Shown here: piece by piece, positions 1-7,285 of the stretch
How positions within the stretch are numbered: the stretch's first letter is position 1
How the letters are laid out: each line of letters begins with the position of its first letter
Assembly (NCBI GenBank): GCA_947627785.1
Contig: CANQXC010000017.1
Span: forward strand, 1 to 13,241
Source of the DNA: an uncultured Clostridia bacterium
Lineage (GTDB): Bacteria > Bacillota > Clostridia > TANB77 > CAG-508
DNA length: 13,241 nt
Direction of reading: 5' to 3'
Notes under the pieces: generated by a model
What the model saw: only the letters and a program-made list of their open reading frames with translations
Told to the model about the DNA's origin: nothing
Databases searched by the model: none
Translations under genes and position numbers: made by a program

Positions 1-648
1 GAAAATTATTGTATAGTATCATATAAAGATGATGCTACAGCATTTAATGGATTAAAGAAAGGAACCATATTAGGAAAAGGTGTAGTAAACAATAAAGTAA
101 CAAATCATTTAATGAAACTATTAGAAAGCAAAGGAATACCAACACACTTTGTAGAAGAAATTTCAGATAGAGAAACAGTAGTAAAAAAAGTTAGTATAGT
201 TCCTTTAGAAGTAATAGTAAGAAACATAGCTGCAGGTTCACTTGCTAAAAGATTAGGCTTAGAAGAAGGCGTAAAAATGCATAGCACAGTATTAGAATAT
301 TGCTACAAAAATGACGAATTAGGAGACCCAATGGTAAATGAATATCATATTTTAGCAATGCAATGGGCAACTAAAGAAGAAATAGATTTAATTGCAAAAT
401 ATGCTTTAAAAATAAATGATATATTAACAGAATATTTTAAAGAAGCAAACATTGAATTGATAGATTTTAAATTAGAATTTGGTAAGACAAAAGATGGAAA
501 AATTGTTCTAGCAGATGAAATATCACCAGATACATGTAGATTTTGGGATATGACAACAAAAGAAAAATTAGACAAAGATAGATTTAGAAGAGATTTAGGA
601 GATGTGGATAAAGGCTATAGAGAGATTATGAAAAGACTAGGTCTTTAA
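1..648 (+). CDS. purC: SAICAR synthase PurC (5'-truncated by window edge)
   Basis: Phosphoribosylaminoimidazole-succinocarboxamide synthase joins aspartate to CAIR with ATP to give SAICAR, a cytosolic step of IMP synthesis. The frame is open from base 1, and 215 residues are visible before TAA at 646-648. The family is about 235 residues long, so only about 20 N-terminal residues lie upstream. The first visible residues include YKDDATAFNG, the conserved N-terminal motif. SDRETVVKKVSIVPLEVIVR and then GSLAKRLG follow, and near the C-terminus come LEFGKTKDGKIVLADEISPD and CRFWD, all typical SAICAR synthetase signatures. The ATG at 112 is an internal Met, not the start. purF follows after 36 nt with no terminator, so the two are probably co-transcribed. 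The identification is secure. Confidence 0.96.
   Translation, partial: ENYCIVSYKDDATAFNGLKKGTILGKGVVNNKVTNHLMKLLESKGIPTHFVEEISDRETVVKKVSIVPLEVIVRNIAAGSLAKRLGLEEGVKMHSTVLEYCYKNDELGDPMVNEYHILAMQWATKEEIDLIAKYALKINDILTEYFKEANIELIDFKLEFGKTKDGKIVLADEISPDTCRFWDMTTKEKLDKDRFRRDLGDVDKGYREIMKRLGL
603..611 (-). promoter_or_regulatory. Isolated perfect DnaA-box 9-mer inside purC
   Basis: The + strand reads TGTGGATAA, the reverse complement of the TTATCCACA DnaA box. It lies in the purC coding sequence (residues DVDKG), far from any origin-like A+T cluster. It may be chance. It is recorded because the same 9-mer occurs twice more in priA in this window. Confidence 0.25.
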
Positions 649-662
649 ATAATTTAAAGGCC
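640..662 (+). other. Hairpin spanning the purC stop codon
   Basis: GGTCTTTAAA (640-649) can pair with TTTAAAGGCC (653-662). This gives ten base pairs, one of them a G-U wobble, around a 3-nt loop. The purC TAA stop lies in the left arm. No U-run follows, so it does not look like an intrinsic terminator. It could be an mRNA stability or processing element between purC and purF. The fold is read by eye, and its function is inference. Confidence 0.45.
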
Positions 663-684
663 AATTTGAAAGGAATGAATACTA

Positions 685-2112
685 ATGGGAAATATTCATG
701 AAGAGTGTGGTGTATTTGGAATATATAGTCCACAGCAAACAGATGTAGCAACAACTACATATTATGGACTTTTTGCACTGCAACACAGAGGACAAGAAAG
801 TTGTGGAATAGTTGTAAATGATAAAGGAGTATTTAATACATATAAAGATATTGGACTTGTAAATGACGTATTTACTGAAGATGTGATGAAAAAATTAGGA
901 TTAGGAAATATTGCAATAGGACATGTAAGATATGGAACAACCGGAAGTAATGAGAGAGCAAATGCACAGCCAATAGTTGTAAATCATATAAAAGGAAATA
1001 TGGCATTAGCACACAACGGAAATTTAACAAATTGTGTTGAATTAAGAAAAGAATTAGAACTTAATGGCTCAATATTCCATACAACTAGTGATACAGAGGT
1101 AATATCATATATAGTAACAAAAGAAAGAATAAGTAGTGATTCCATAGAAGAAGCAATAAGTAAAGCAATGGATAAAATAAAAGGTGCATATTCACTTGTA
1201 ATAATGTCTCCAGCAAAACTAATTGCAGTTAGAGATGAACATGGTTTTAGACCACTTTGTTATGGAAAAACAGATGATGGAAGATATGTTGTAGCATCAG
1301 AAAGCTGTGCGTTAGACGCAGTTGGAGCAAAACTAATTAGAGAAATTAAACCAGGAGAAATTGTAGTATTTGATAGAGATGGAGTAAGGTCAATAACCAC
1401 ACATTGTGATAAGGCAAAAAAATCAATATGTATATTTGAATACATATATTTTGCAAGACCAGATTCAATAATTGAAGAAAAATCAGTACATAAAGCAAGA
1501 TTAAATGCTGGAAAATGCTTAGCTTTAGAATACCCAGTAGATGCAGATGTTGTAATTGGGGTTCCAGACTCTGGAATTGATGCAGCAATTGGTTATTCTA
1601 AAAAGTCTGGCATACCTTATGGAATAGGATTTATAAAAAATAAATATATAGGTAGAACTTTTATAGCACCAGGGCAAAAAACAAGAGAAGATAGAGTAAG
1701 AATAAAGCTAAATGTAATATCAAACACAGTAAAAGATAAAAGAGTAGTTTTAATTGATGATTCAATAGTTAGAGGTACTACTTGTGCACGTATAGTTAAA
1801 TTATTAAGAGATGCGGGTGCAAAGGAAGTACATATGAGAGTATCTGCTCCGCCATTTTTGAATCCTTGTTATTATGGAACAGATATAGATTCAAGAGAAA
1901 ATCTTATAGCTTGTAACCACACAATAGAAGAAATTGAAAAAATAATAGGTGTGGATAGTTTAGGTTACCTAAAAGTAGAACAACTTTCGAAGCTTATAGG
2001 AGTAGAAAATAATGAAGGAATATGTGCAGCATGTTTTGACAATAAATATCCAACAGAAATCCCACAAAAAGCAAATAAAAACAAATTTGAGAATAAAATA
2101 GAAGAACAATAA
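685..2112 (+). CDS. purF: Amidophosphoribosyltransferase PurF (4Fe-4S type)
   Basis: This enzyme catalyses the first committed step: PRPP + glutamine to 5-phosphoribosylamine. It has 475 residues, the normal length. MGNIHEECGVFGIY puts the Ntn-hydrolase nucleophile at Cys8, so a short 7-residue propeptide is expected to be removed. The glutaminase domain (about 8-240) contains HRGQES, HVRYGTTG and AHNGNLTN. The phosphoribosyltransferase domain carries the PRPP loop VVLIDDSIVRGTT (354-366). Four cysteines, C249, C395, C447 and C450 (in GICAACF), match the 4Fe-4S ligands of the Bacillus subtilis-type enzyme, which suggests an oxygen-sensitive protein. The start is supported by AAAGGA at 669-674 with a 10-nt spacer. 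Family knowledge says PurF is feedback-inhibited by purine nucleotides. Second gene visible in the operon. Confidence 0.97.
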   Translation: MGNIHEECGVFGIYSPQQTDVATTTYYGLFALQHRGQESCGIVVNDKGVFNTYKDIGLVNDVFTEDVMKKLGLGNIAIGHVRYGTTGSNERANAQPIVVNHIKGNMALAHNGNLTNCVELRKELELNGSIFHTTSDTEVISYIVTKERISSDSIEEAISKAMDKIKGAYSLVIMSPAKLIAVRDEHGFRPLCYGKTDDGRYVVASESCALDAVGAKLIREIKPGEIVVFDRDGVRSITTHCDKAKKSICIFEYIYFARPDSIIEEKSVHKARLNAGKCLALEYPVDADVVIGVPDSGIDAAIGYSKKSGIPYGIGFIKNKYIGRTFIAPGQKTREDRVRIKLNVISNTVKDKRVVLIDDSIVRGTTCARIVKLLRDAGAKEVHMRVSAPPFLNPCYYGTDIDSRENLIACNHTIEEIEKIIGVDSLGYLKVEQLSKLIGVENNEGICAACFDNKYPTEIPQKANKNKFENKIEEQ

Positions 2113-2272
2113 GAATGTTTAAAATACGAAGGAATGAAAAGTTAGGTAAAAATACTTAAAGGTTTCATTCCTATTGGGGCGTTACAAAGAATAATTAAAA
2201 CGAAAAATGTGAGTAGAAATTTGTATTAAAAAATATAAATCTTAATAAAGGTAAGAAAGGAAAAGAAATTTT
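2113..2272 (+). other. purF-purM intergenic region with a 10-bp inverted repeat
   Basis: This 160-nt gap is longer than the operon's typical spacing of 3-36 nt. AGGAATGAAA (2130-2139) and TTTCATTCCT (2163-2172) form a perfect 10-bp inverted repeat around a 23-nt loop, in which AGT (2140-2142) could also pair with ACT (2154-2156). No T-run follows, so it is not a standard terminator. The left arm contains a Shine-Dalgarno-like AAGGA and a 3-codon frame M-K-S-stop (2134-2145). Its first 11 bases, ATGAAAAGTTA, are identical to the first 11 bases of purM (2273-2283). I see no convincing promoter. The real purM ribosome site is AAAGGA at 2256-2261. Confidence 0.5.
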
Positions 2273-3313
2273 ATGAAAAGTTATAGCGAAACATATAAAG
2301 AAGCAGGAGTAGATATAACAGCGGGATATAAAGCTGTTGAATTAATGAAAAAGCATATAGCAAAAACTTTAACCGGAAATGAGATATCTGGAATAGGTGG
2401 ATTTGGAGGACTATTTTCATTAGATATAAGTAACACAAAAAATCCAGTATTAGTTAGTGGAACAGATGGTGTTGGAACAAAATTAAAAATAGCTTTTTTA
2501 ATGGACAAACATGATACTGTAGGGATAGATTGTACAGCAATGTGTGTAAATGATATAATCTGCTGTGGTGCAAAACCATTAATATTTTTGGATTATATTG
2601 CAGTTGGAAAAAATTATCCAGAAAAGATAGAGCAAATTGTAAAAGGTGTTGCAGAAGGATGTGTTCAAGCAGGATGTAGCTTAGTAGGTGGAGAAACGGC
2701 AGAAATGCCAGGATTCTATCCAGAAGACGAATACGACCTAGCAGGTTTTGCAGTAGGTGTAGTAGATAAAGAAAAGATATTAGATAACAAGAAAGTTAAA
2801 GCAGGGGATGTAATAATAGCTTTGCCATCAAGTGGGGTTCATTCAAATGGTTTCTCATTGGTTAGAAAAGTTTTTGATATAGAAAATGCAAATTTAAAAG
2901 AACCATTAGAAAAATTAAATGGAAAGAGCCTAGGAGAAACCTTATTAACACCAACAAAAATATATGTAAAACCAATGCTTGATTTATTTGAAAAAATAGA
3001 AGTAAAAGCAGTATCACATATTACTGGTGGAGGCTTTTATGAAAATGTTCCAAGAAGTATACCAAATGGATATTGTGCTAAAATACAAAAATCAAAAATA
3101 AGGGTATTACCAATATTTAATTTAATTATGGAAAAAGGAAATATTCCAGAGAGGGATATGTATAACACATTTAATATGGGAGTTGGAATGACTTTAGTAG
3201 TAAATAAAGAAGATGAAGAAAAAGCTCTTAAAATATTAAGAACAAATGGAGAAGAAGCATACACAATAGGATATATAGAAAAAAATGAGGAAGATAAAAT
3301 AGTATTAGAATAA
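2273..3313 (+). CDS. purM: Phosphoribosylformylglycinamidine cyclo-ligase (AIR synthetase) PurM
   Basis: PurM closes the imidazole ring: FGAM + ATP to AIR. At 346 residues it is full length. Motifs in order are IGGFGGLF (41-48), SGTDGVGTKLKIA (62-74; ATP/substrate-binding region), NDIICCGAKPLIFLDY (93-108), GGETAEMPGFY (139-149), SSGVHSNGFS (186-195) and HITGGGFYENVPR (249-261). These cover both halves of the AIRS fold. Start ATG 2273 has AAAGGA at 2256-2261 with an 11-nt spacer. The 121-nt A+T-rich gap to purN contains only an imperfect inverted repeat (about 3325-3332 with 3366-3374, one bulged A), with no terminator tract. It follows purF in the operon and acts in the cytosol. The identification is secure. 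Confidence 0.97.
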   Translation: MKSYSETYKEAGVDITAGYKAVELMKKHIAKTLTGNEISGIGGFGGLFSLDISNTKNPVLVSGTDGVGTKLKIAFLMDKHDTVGIDCTAMCVNDIICCGAKPLIFLDYIAVGKNYPEKIEQIVKGVAEGCVQAGCSLVGGETAEMPGFYPEDEYDLAGFAVGVVDKEKILDNKKVKAGDVIIALPSSGVHSNGFSLVRKVFDIENANLKEPLEKLNGKSLGETLLTPTKIYVKPMLDLFEKIEVKAVSHITGGGFYENVPRSIPNGYCAKIQKSKIRVLPIFNLIMEKGNIPERDMYNTFNMGVGMTLVVNKEDEEKALKILRTNGEEAYTIGYIEKNEEDKIVLE

Positions 3314-3434
3314 TTAATATATGCAGTTTTTCAAATGTTAAGAATTTAAGTTTATATAAATTTGTGAAAAAACTAAATTATATAAAAAATAAAATATTAT
3401 TTATAATTATGAATTAAATAGAGAGGAAAATAAA

Positions 3435-4055
3435 ATGACAAAAAAAAGAGTTGCAGTTTTGGTATCAGGTGGAGGAACAAATTTACAAGCACTAATAGAT
3501 TATGAAAAAAATAACAATGCAAATTATGAAATTGTTTTAGTAATTTCTAATAATAAAGATGCTTATGCCTTGCAAAGAGCAAAGCAAAATAATATTGAAA
3601 CAGCAGTAATTTCAAAGAAAGATTTACAAATAACACAAGAAGAATGGGAAGAAAAAATAATAAATAAATTAGAAGAAAAAAGTATAGAATTAATAGTACT
3701 TGCAGGATTTATGAGTATATTAAGTAAAAATTTCACATCCAAATATCCCAATAGAATAGTTAATGTGCATCCAGCTTTAATACCTTCATTTTGTGGAAAA
3801 GGATATTACGGTTTAAAAGTACATGAAGAAGTGTTAAAAGCAGGTGTTAAAGTAACAGGGGCAACAGTACATTTTGTAAATGAAATTCCAGATGGAGGAA
3901 AAATAATAGCACAAAAAGCGGTAGAAGTAAAAGAAAATGATACTCCAGAAACATTACAAAAAAGAGTAATGGAAGAGGCAGAGTGGAAAATTTTGCCAGA
4001 ATCAGTAAATGAAATTTGCAAACAGTTAAAAAATAAATTAAAGAAAGTGAGGTAA
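3435..4055 (+). CDS. purN: Phosphoribosylglycinamide formyltransferase PurN
   Basis: PurN transfers the formyl group of 10-formyl-tetrahydrofolate to GAR, giving FGAR. It has 206 residues, the usual size. VAVLVSGGGTNLQALID (6-22) is the phosphate-binding N-terminal strand-loop-helix. NVHPALIPSFCGKGYYG contains the catalytic Asn110 and His112, and Asp153 in IPDGGKII completes the Asn-His-Asp set known from the Escherichia coli enzyme. GAGAGG at 3421-3426 with an 8-nt spacer supports the start. The cyclohydrolase gene follows after only 3 nt, and its ribosome site (GTGAGG, 4047-4052) lies inside the last purN codons, so translation of the two is probably coupled. No formate-dependent PurT is seen in the window. 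Confidence 0.96.
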   Translation: MTKKRVAVLVSGGGTNLQALIDYEKNNNANYEIVLVISNNKDAYALQRAKQNNIETAVISKKDLQITQEEWEEKIINKLEEKSIELIVLAGFMSILSKNFTSKYPNRIVNVHPALIPSFCGKGYYGLKVHEEVLKAGVKVTGATVHFVNEIPDGGKIIAQKAVEVKENDTPETLQKRVMEEAEWKILPESVNEICKQLKNKLKKVR

Positions 4056-4058
4056 AAA

Positions 4059-4778
4059 ATGAACATTTATGAAACAAAAACAATGGGTGAACTTATAAAA
4101 AACAACACATATGTAGGTAGAGGAATAGTAATAGGAAAAACAGGAGATAGTAAAAAAATAGCCATAGCATATTTCATAATGGGAAGAAGCGAAAACAGTA
4201 GAAATAGAATATTTGTAGAAAACGGGGAGAAAGTAACAATATATCCATTTGATGAAACAAAGGTAAAAGATACATCACTAATAATTTATTCACCAATTAA
4301 AGTATTAGAAAATAATATAATAGTTACAAATGGTAATCAAACAGATACAATATATAAATTTTTAAAACAAGGAGAAACTTTTGAACAAGCATTAGAAACA
4401 AGAGAATTTGAACCAGATGCACCTAACTTTACCCCAAGAATAAGTGGAATTGTAAATATAAAAAATGGAAATTTTACATATAAAATGAACATATTAAAAA
4501 GTGCAGATGCAGTTGGCAGTACTTGCAATAGATATAACTTTAGTTATAATTCTTTACCAGGCGTAGGTCACTTTATACATACATATATGTGTGATGGAAA
4601 TCCAATACCAACTTTTGTAGGAGAACCAGAAAGAGTAAAAATATCAAATGATATAGACGAATTTACAAATGATATATGGAACAACTTAAATGAAGAAAAT
4701 AAAATATCACTTTATGTTAGATTTATTAATTTAGAAACAGGAGATATAAAAAATAGGTTAATTAATAAAAATAAATAA
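4059..4778 (+). CDS. purO: PurO-type IMP cyclohydrolase
   Basis: This enzyme is predicted to close FAICAR to IMP, the last step of the pathway. It has 239 residues and no resemblance to the MGS-like N-terminal half of classical PurH. Instead it matches the IMP cyclohydrolase family first described as archaeal PurO and also found in Clostridia. Recognisable blocks are YVGRGIVIGK (18-27), YFIMGRSENSRNRIF (38-52), TNGNQTDTIYK (90-100), REFEPDAPNFTPRISG (115-130) and GHFIHTYMCDGNPIPTF (170-186). It starts 3 nt after the purN stop, with GTGAGG at 4047-4052 as ribosome site. The next gene encodes AICAR transformylase without a cyclohydrolase domain, so the two genes together replace PurH. The family assignment is from recalled sequence patterns; the symbol is borrowed from archaea. 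Confidence 0.9.
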   Translation: MNIYETKTMGELIKNNTYVGRGIVIGKTGDSKKIAIAYFIMGRSENSRNRIFVENGEKVTIYPFDETKVKDTSLIIYSPIKVLENNIIVTNGNQTDTIYKFLKQGETFEQALETREFEPDAPNFTPRISGIVNIKNGNFTYKMNILKSADAVGSTCNRYNFSYNSLPGVGHFIHTYMCDGNPIPTFVGEPERVKISNDIDEFTNDIWNNLNEENKISLYVRFINLETGDIKNRLINKNK

Positions 4779-4788
4779 AATTCTGTAG

Positions 4789-4794
4789 AAAGGA
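4789..4794 (+). promoter_or_regulatory. Ribosome binding site fixing the AICAR transformylase start at 4804
   Basis: AAAGGA ends directly before an in-frame ATG at 4795, leaving it no spacer. The second in-frame ATG at 4804 has a 9-nt spacer. The later ATG is therefore the likelier start, giving MKEFELKYGCN as the N-terminus. Confidence 0.75.
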
Positions 4795-4803
4795 ATGAAA
4801 AAT

Positions 4804-5988
4804 ATGAAGGAATTTGAATTGAAATATGGATGTAATCCAAATCAAGCAAAAGCAAGGATATTTATGAAAAATGGTGAAGATTTGCCAATAAAAATTTTAA
4901 ATGGAAAACCAGGGTATATAAATTTTTTGGATGCTTTTAATAGTTGGCAATTAGTAAAAGAAATAAAAGAAGCTTTAAATATGCCAGCAGCAACATCATT
5001 TAAGCATGTAAGCCCAACATCAGCAGCAGTAGGAACCAAATTAAGTCCAGAGTTAAAAAAAGCATGCTTTGTAGATGATATAGAAGATTTAGATAAATCA
5101 CCTTTAGCATGTGCATATGCAAGAGCAAGAGGAACAGATAGAATGTCTTCATTTGGAGATTGGATAGCATTAAGTGATGAATGTGATATAACAACAGCAA
5201 AATTGATACATAGAGAAGTATCAGATGGTATAATTGCACCGGGATATTCTGCAGAAGCTTTAGAATTATTAAAAACAAAGAAAAAAGGAAATTACAATAT
5301 AGTTCAAATAGATAAAAATTATGTTCCAGAAGAAATAGAGCAAAAACAAGTATATGGAATAACATTTGAGCAAAGCAGAAACAATGCAAAAATAGATAAA
5401 AAGATGCTAGATAAAATTGTTACAGAGAATAAAGAAATGCCAGAAACAGCAAAAATGGATTTAATAATTGCTTTAATAACTTTAAAATATACACAATCAA
5501 ACTCAGTATGTTATGCAACTCAAGGACAAGCTATAGGAGTAGGAGCAGGACAGCAATCAAGAATACATTGCACAAGACTTGCAGGAAATAAAGCAGATAT
5601 TTGGCATTTACGTCAAAGTGAAAAAGTTTTAAATCTTCCATTTAAAGCTGATATTGGAAGACCAGATAGAGATAATGCAATAGATATATACATATCAGAT
5701 GACTACCAAGATTTATTAAAAGATGGAGTATGGCAAGAATTATTTACTAGAAAACCAGAGGAATTTACAAAACAAGAAAAGAAAGAATATTTATCAAAAA
5801 TAAAAGGAGTTGCCCTTGCAAGTGATGCATTTTTTCCATTTGGAGATAACATTGAAAGAGCAGCAAAAAGTGGTGTAACATACATAGCTGAACCAGGTGG
5901 TTCAATAAGAGATGAGAGTGTTATAAATGAATGTAATAAGCTTGGAATTACAATGTGCTTTACAGGACTACGCTTATTCCATCATTAA
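4804..5988 (+). CDS. purH: AICAR transformylase, stand-alone (PurH C-terminal half equivalent)
   Basis: Formylates AICAR with 10-formyl-tetrahydrofolate to FAICAR. With the start chosen at 4804 it has 394 residues; starting at 4795 would add three. Classical PurH is over 500 residues, with an N-terminal cyclohydrolase domain that is absent here. The catalytic Lys-His pair is present in ATSFKHVSP (Lys67-His68), followed by CAYARARGTDRMSSFGDW. Further conserved blocks are KYTQSNSVCY, QAIGVGAGQQSRIHCTRLAG, and near the C-terminus DAFFPFGDNIE and RLFHH. It lies 25 nt after the PurO-type cyclohydrolase gene, which supplies the missing activity; the near-equilibrium transformylase step is normally pulled forward by cyclisation. 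purD follows after 27 nt. Confidence 0.94.
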   Translation: MKEFELKYGCNPNQAKARIFMKNGEDLPIKILNGKPGYINFLDAFNSWQLVKEIKEALNMPAATSFKHVSPTSAAVGTKLSPELKKACFVDDIEDLDKSPLACAYARARGTDRMSSFGDWIALSDECDITTAKLIHREVSDGIIAPGYSAEALELLKTKKKGNYNIVQIDKNYVPEEIEQKQVYGITFEQSRNNAKIDKKMLDKIVTENKEMPETAKMDLIIALITLKYTQSNSVCYATQGQAIGVGAGQQSRIHCTRLAGNKADIWHLRQSEKVLNLPFKADIGRPDRDNAIDIYISDDYQDLLKDGVWQELFTRKPEEFTKQEKKEYLSKIKGVALASDAFFPFGDNIERAAKSGVTYIAEPGGSIRDESVINECNKLGITMCFTGLRLFHH

Positions 5989-6015
5989 ATTTAAAAAAAT
6001 AATTGGAGGTAACCC

Positions 6016-7275
6016 ATGGATATAATGGTAATTGGCAGTGGTGGAAGAGAACATGCCATTATAAAAAAAATAAAACAAAATCCAAAAGTAAATAAAATAT
6101 ATGCTTTGCCAGGAAATGGTGGCATATCAGTAGATGCAATATGTGTAGATATAGGAGCAAAGGACATACAAAAACAAGTTAAATTTGCAGTAGAAAATAA
6201 AATAGATTTTGCAATAGTTGCACCAGATGACCCATTAGTATTAGGTGCAGTAGACGAATTAGAAAAAGCAGGAATAAAATGCTTTGGACCAAATAAAAAT
6301 GCAGCAATAATAGAGGGAAGCAAAGTATTTGCAAAGAATTTAATGAAAAAATATAATATTCCAACAGCAAAATATTGCACATTTTCAGATAGCAAAAAAG
6401 CCTTAGAGTATTTAGAAACAGTACCAATTCCAACGGTAATAAAAGCAGATGGACTAGCTTTAGGAAAAGGTGTAATAATAGCAAACACAAAAGAAGAAGC
6501 TGTATCAGCAGTAAAAGAAATAATGGAAGATAGAAAATTTGGGGAAAGTGGAGCAAATATTGTAATAGAAGAATTCTTAACAGGTCCAGAAGTTTCAGTT
6601 CTTTCTTTTACAGATGGAAAAACTATAATTCCAATGGTATCATCAATGGATCATAAAAGAGCATTAGATCATGATGAAGGCTTAAACACAGGTGGAATGG
6701 GAACAATAGCCCCAAATCCATATTATACTGAAGAAGTTGCAAAAGAATGTATGGAGAAAATATTCAAACCAACAATAGATGCAATGAATAAAGAAAATAG
6801 AACCTTTAAAGGTTGCTTATACTTTGGTTTAATGATAACTCCAAAAGGACCAAAAGTTATAGAATACAACTGTAGATTTGGAGACCCAGAAACACAAGTT
6901 GTATTACCACTTTTAGAAACAGACCTTTTAGATATAATGATAGCAACAGCAGATGAAAAGTTATCACAGATGGATGTGAAATTTAGTAACAAATCTGCAT
7001 GTGCAGTTATAATGGCATCTGGAGGATATCCTTTAAAATATGGTACAGGATATAAAATAACAATGCCTAAAGATTTAACATCAGAAATATATATTGCAGG
7101 AGCAAAAAAAGAAAATGGAGAACTATACACATCAGGTGGTAGAGTACTTGCAGTAACAAGTGTGGCAGATACTTTAAAAGAAGCAATAGAGAAATCCTAT
7201 GAAGATGTTAAAAAAATAGATTTTAAAGACAAGCATTACAGAAAAGACATAGGAGCAAAATGCATTAATCTGTAA
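6016..7275 (+). CDS. purD: Phosphoribosylamine-glycine ligase PurD
   Basis: ATP-grasp ligase joining glycine to 5-phosphoribosylamine to form GAR, the step directly after PurF. It has 419 residues, full length. MDIMVIGSGGREHAI opens the N-domain with the GSGGREHA loop (7-14). CFGPNKNAAIIEGSK follows at 89-103. The ATP-grasp domain shows KADGLALGKGV (143-153), EEFLTGPEVS (185-194) and EGLNTGGMGT (221-230). EYNCRFGDPETQ (283-294) holds the Glu and Asn expected to bind magnesium. The strong ribosome site TTGGAGGT (6003-6010) with a 5-nt spacer supports the start. Its product is unstable in other organisms' pathways, so co-expression with purF makes sense. The 252-nt gap downstream of it carries an inverted-repeat element. 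Confidence 0.97.
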   Translation: MDIMVIGSGGREHAIIKKIKQNPKVNKIYALPGNGGISVDAICVDIGAKDIQKQVKFAVENKIDFAIVAPDDPLVLGAVDELEKAGIKCFGPNKNAAIIEGSKVFAKNLMKKYNIPTAKYCTFSDSKKALEYLETVPIPTVIKADGLALGKGVIIANTKEEAVSAVKEIMEDRKFGESGANIVIEEFLTGPEVSVLSFTDGKTIIPMVSSMDHKRALDHDEGLNTGGMGTIAPNPYYTEEVAKECMEKIFKPTIDAMNKENRTFKGCLYFGLMITPKGPKVIEYNCRFGDPETQVVLPLLETDLLDIMIATADEKLSQMDVKFSNKSACAVIMASGGYPLKYGTGYKITMPKDLTSEIYIAGAKKENGELYTSGGRVLAVTSVADTLKEAIEKSYEDVKKIDFKDKHYRKDIGAKCINL

Positions 7276-7285
7276 TTAACTAGCA

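Noticed and set aside
112..648. purC starting at ATG 112
   Set aside because: Conserved SAICAR synthetase residues (YKDDATAFNG and GKG) are encoded upstream in the same open frame from base 1, so the ATG is internal.
2130..2172. Intrinsic terminator between purF and purM
   Set aside because: The stem is perfect, but the loop is long and it is followed by ATTGGGGCG rather than a T-run.
3314..3434. Promoter or terminator in the purM-purN gap
   Set aside because: The gap is almost all A+T, so -10/-35 matches are meaningless by eye, and the only inverted repeat is imperfect and lacks a T-tract.
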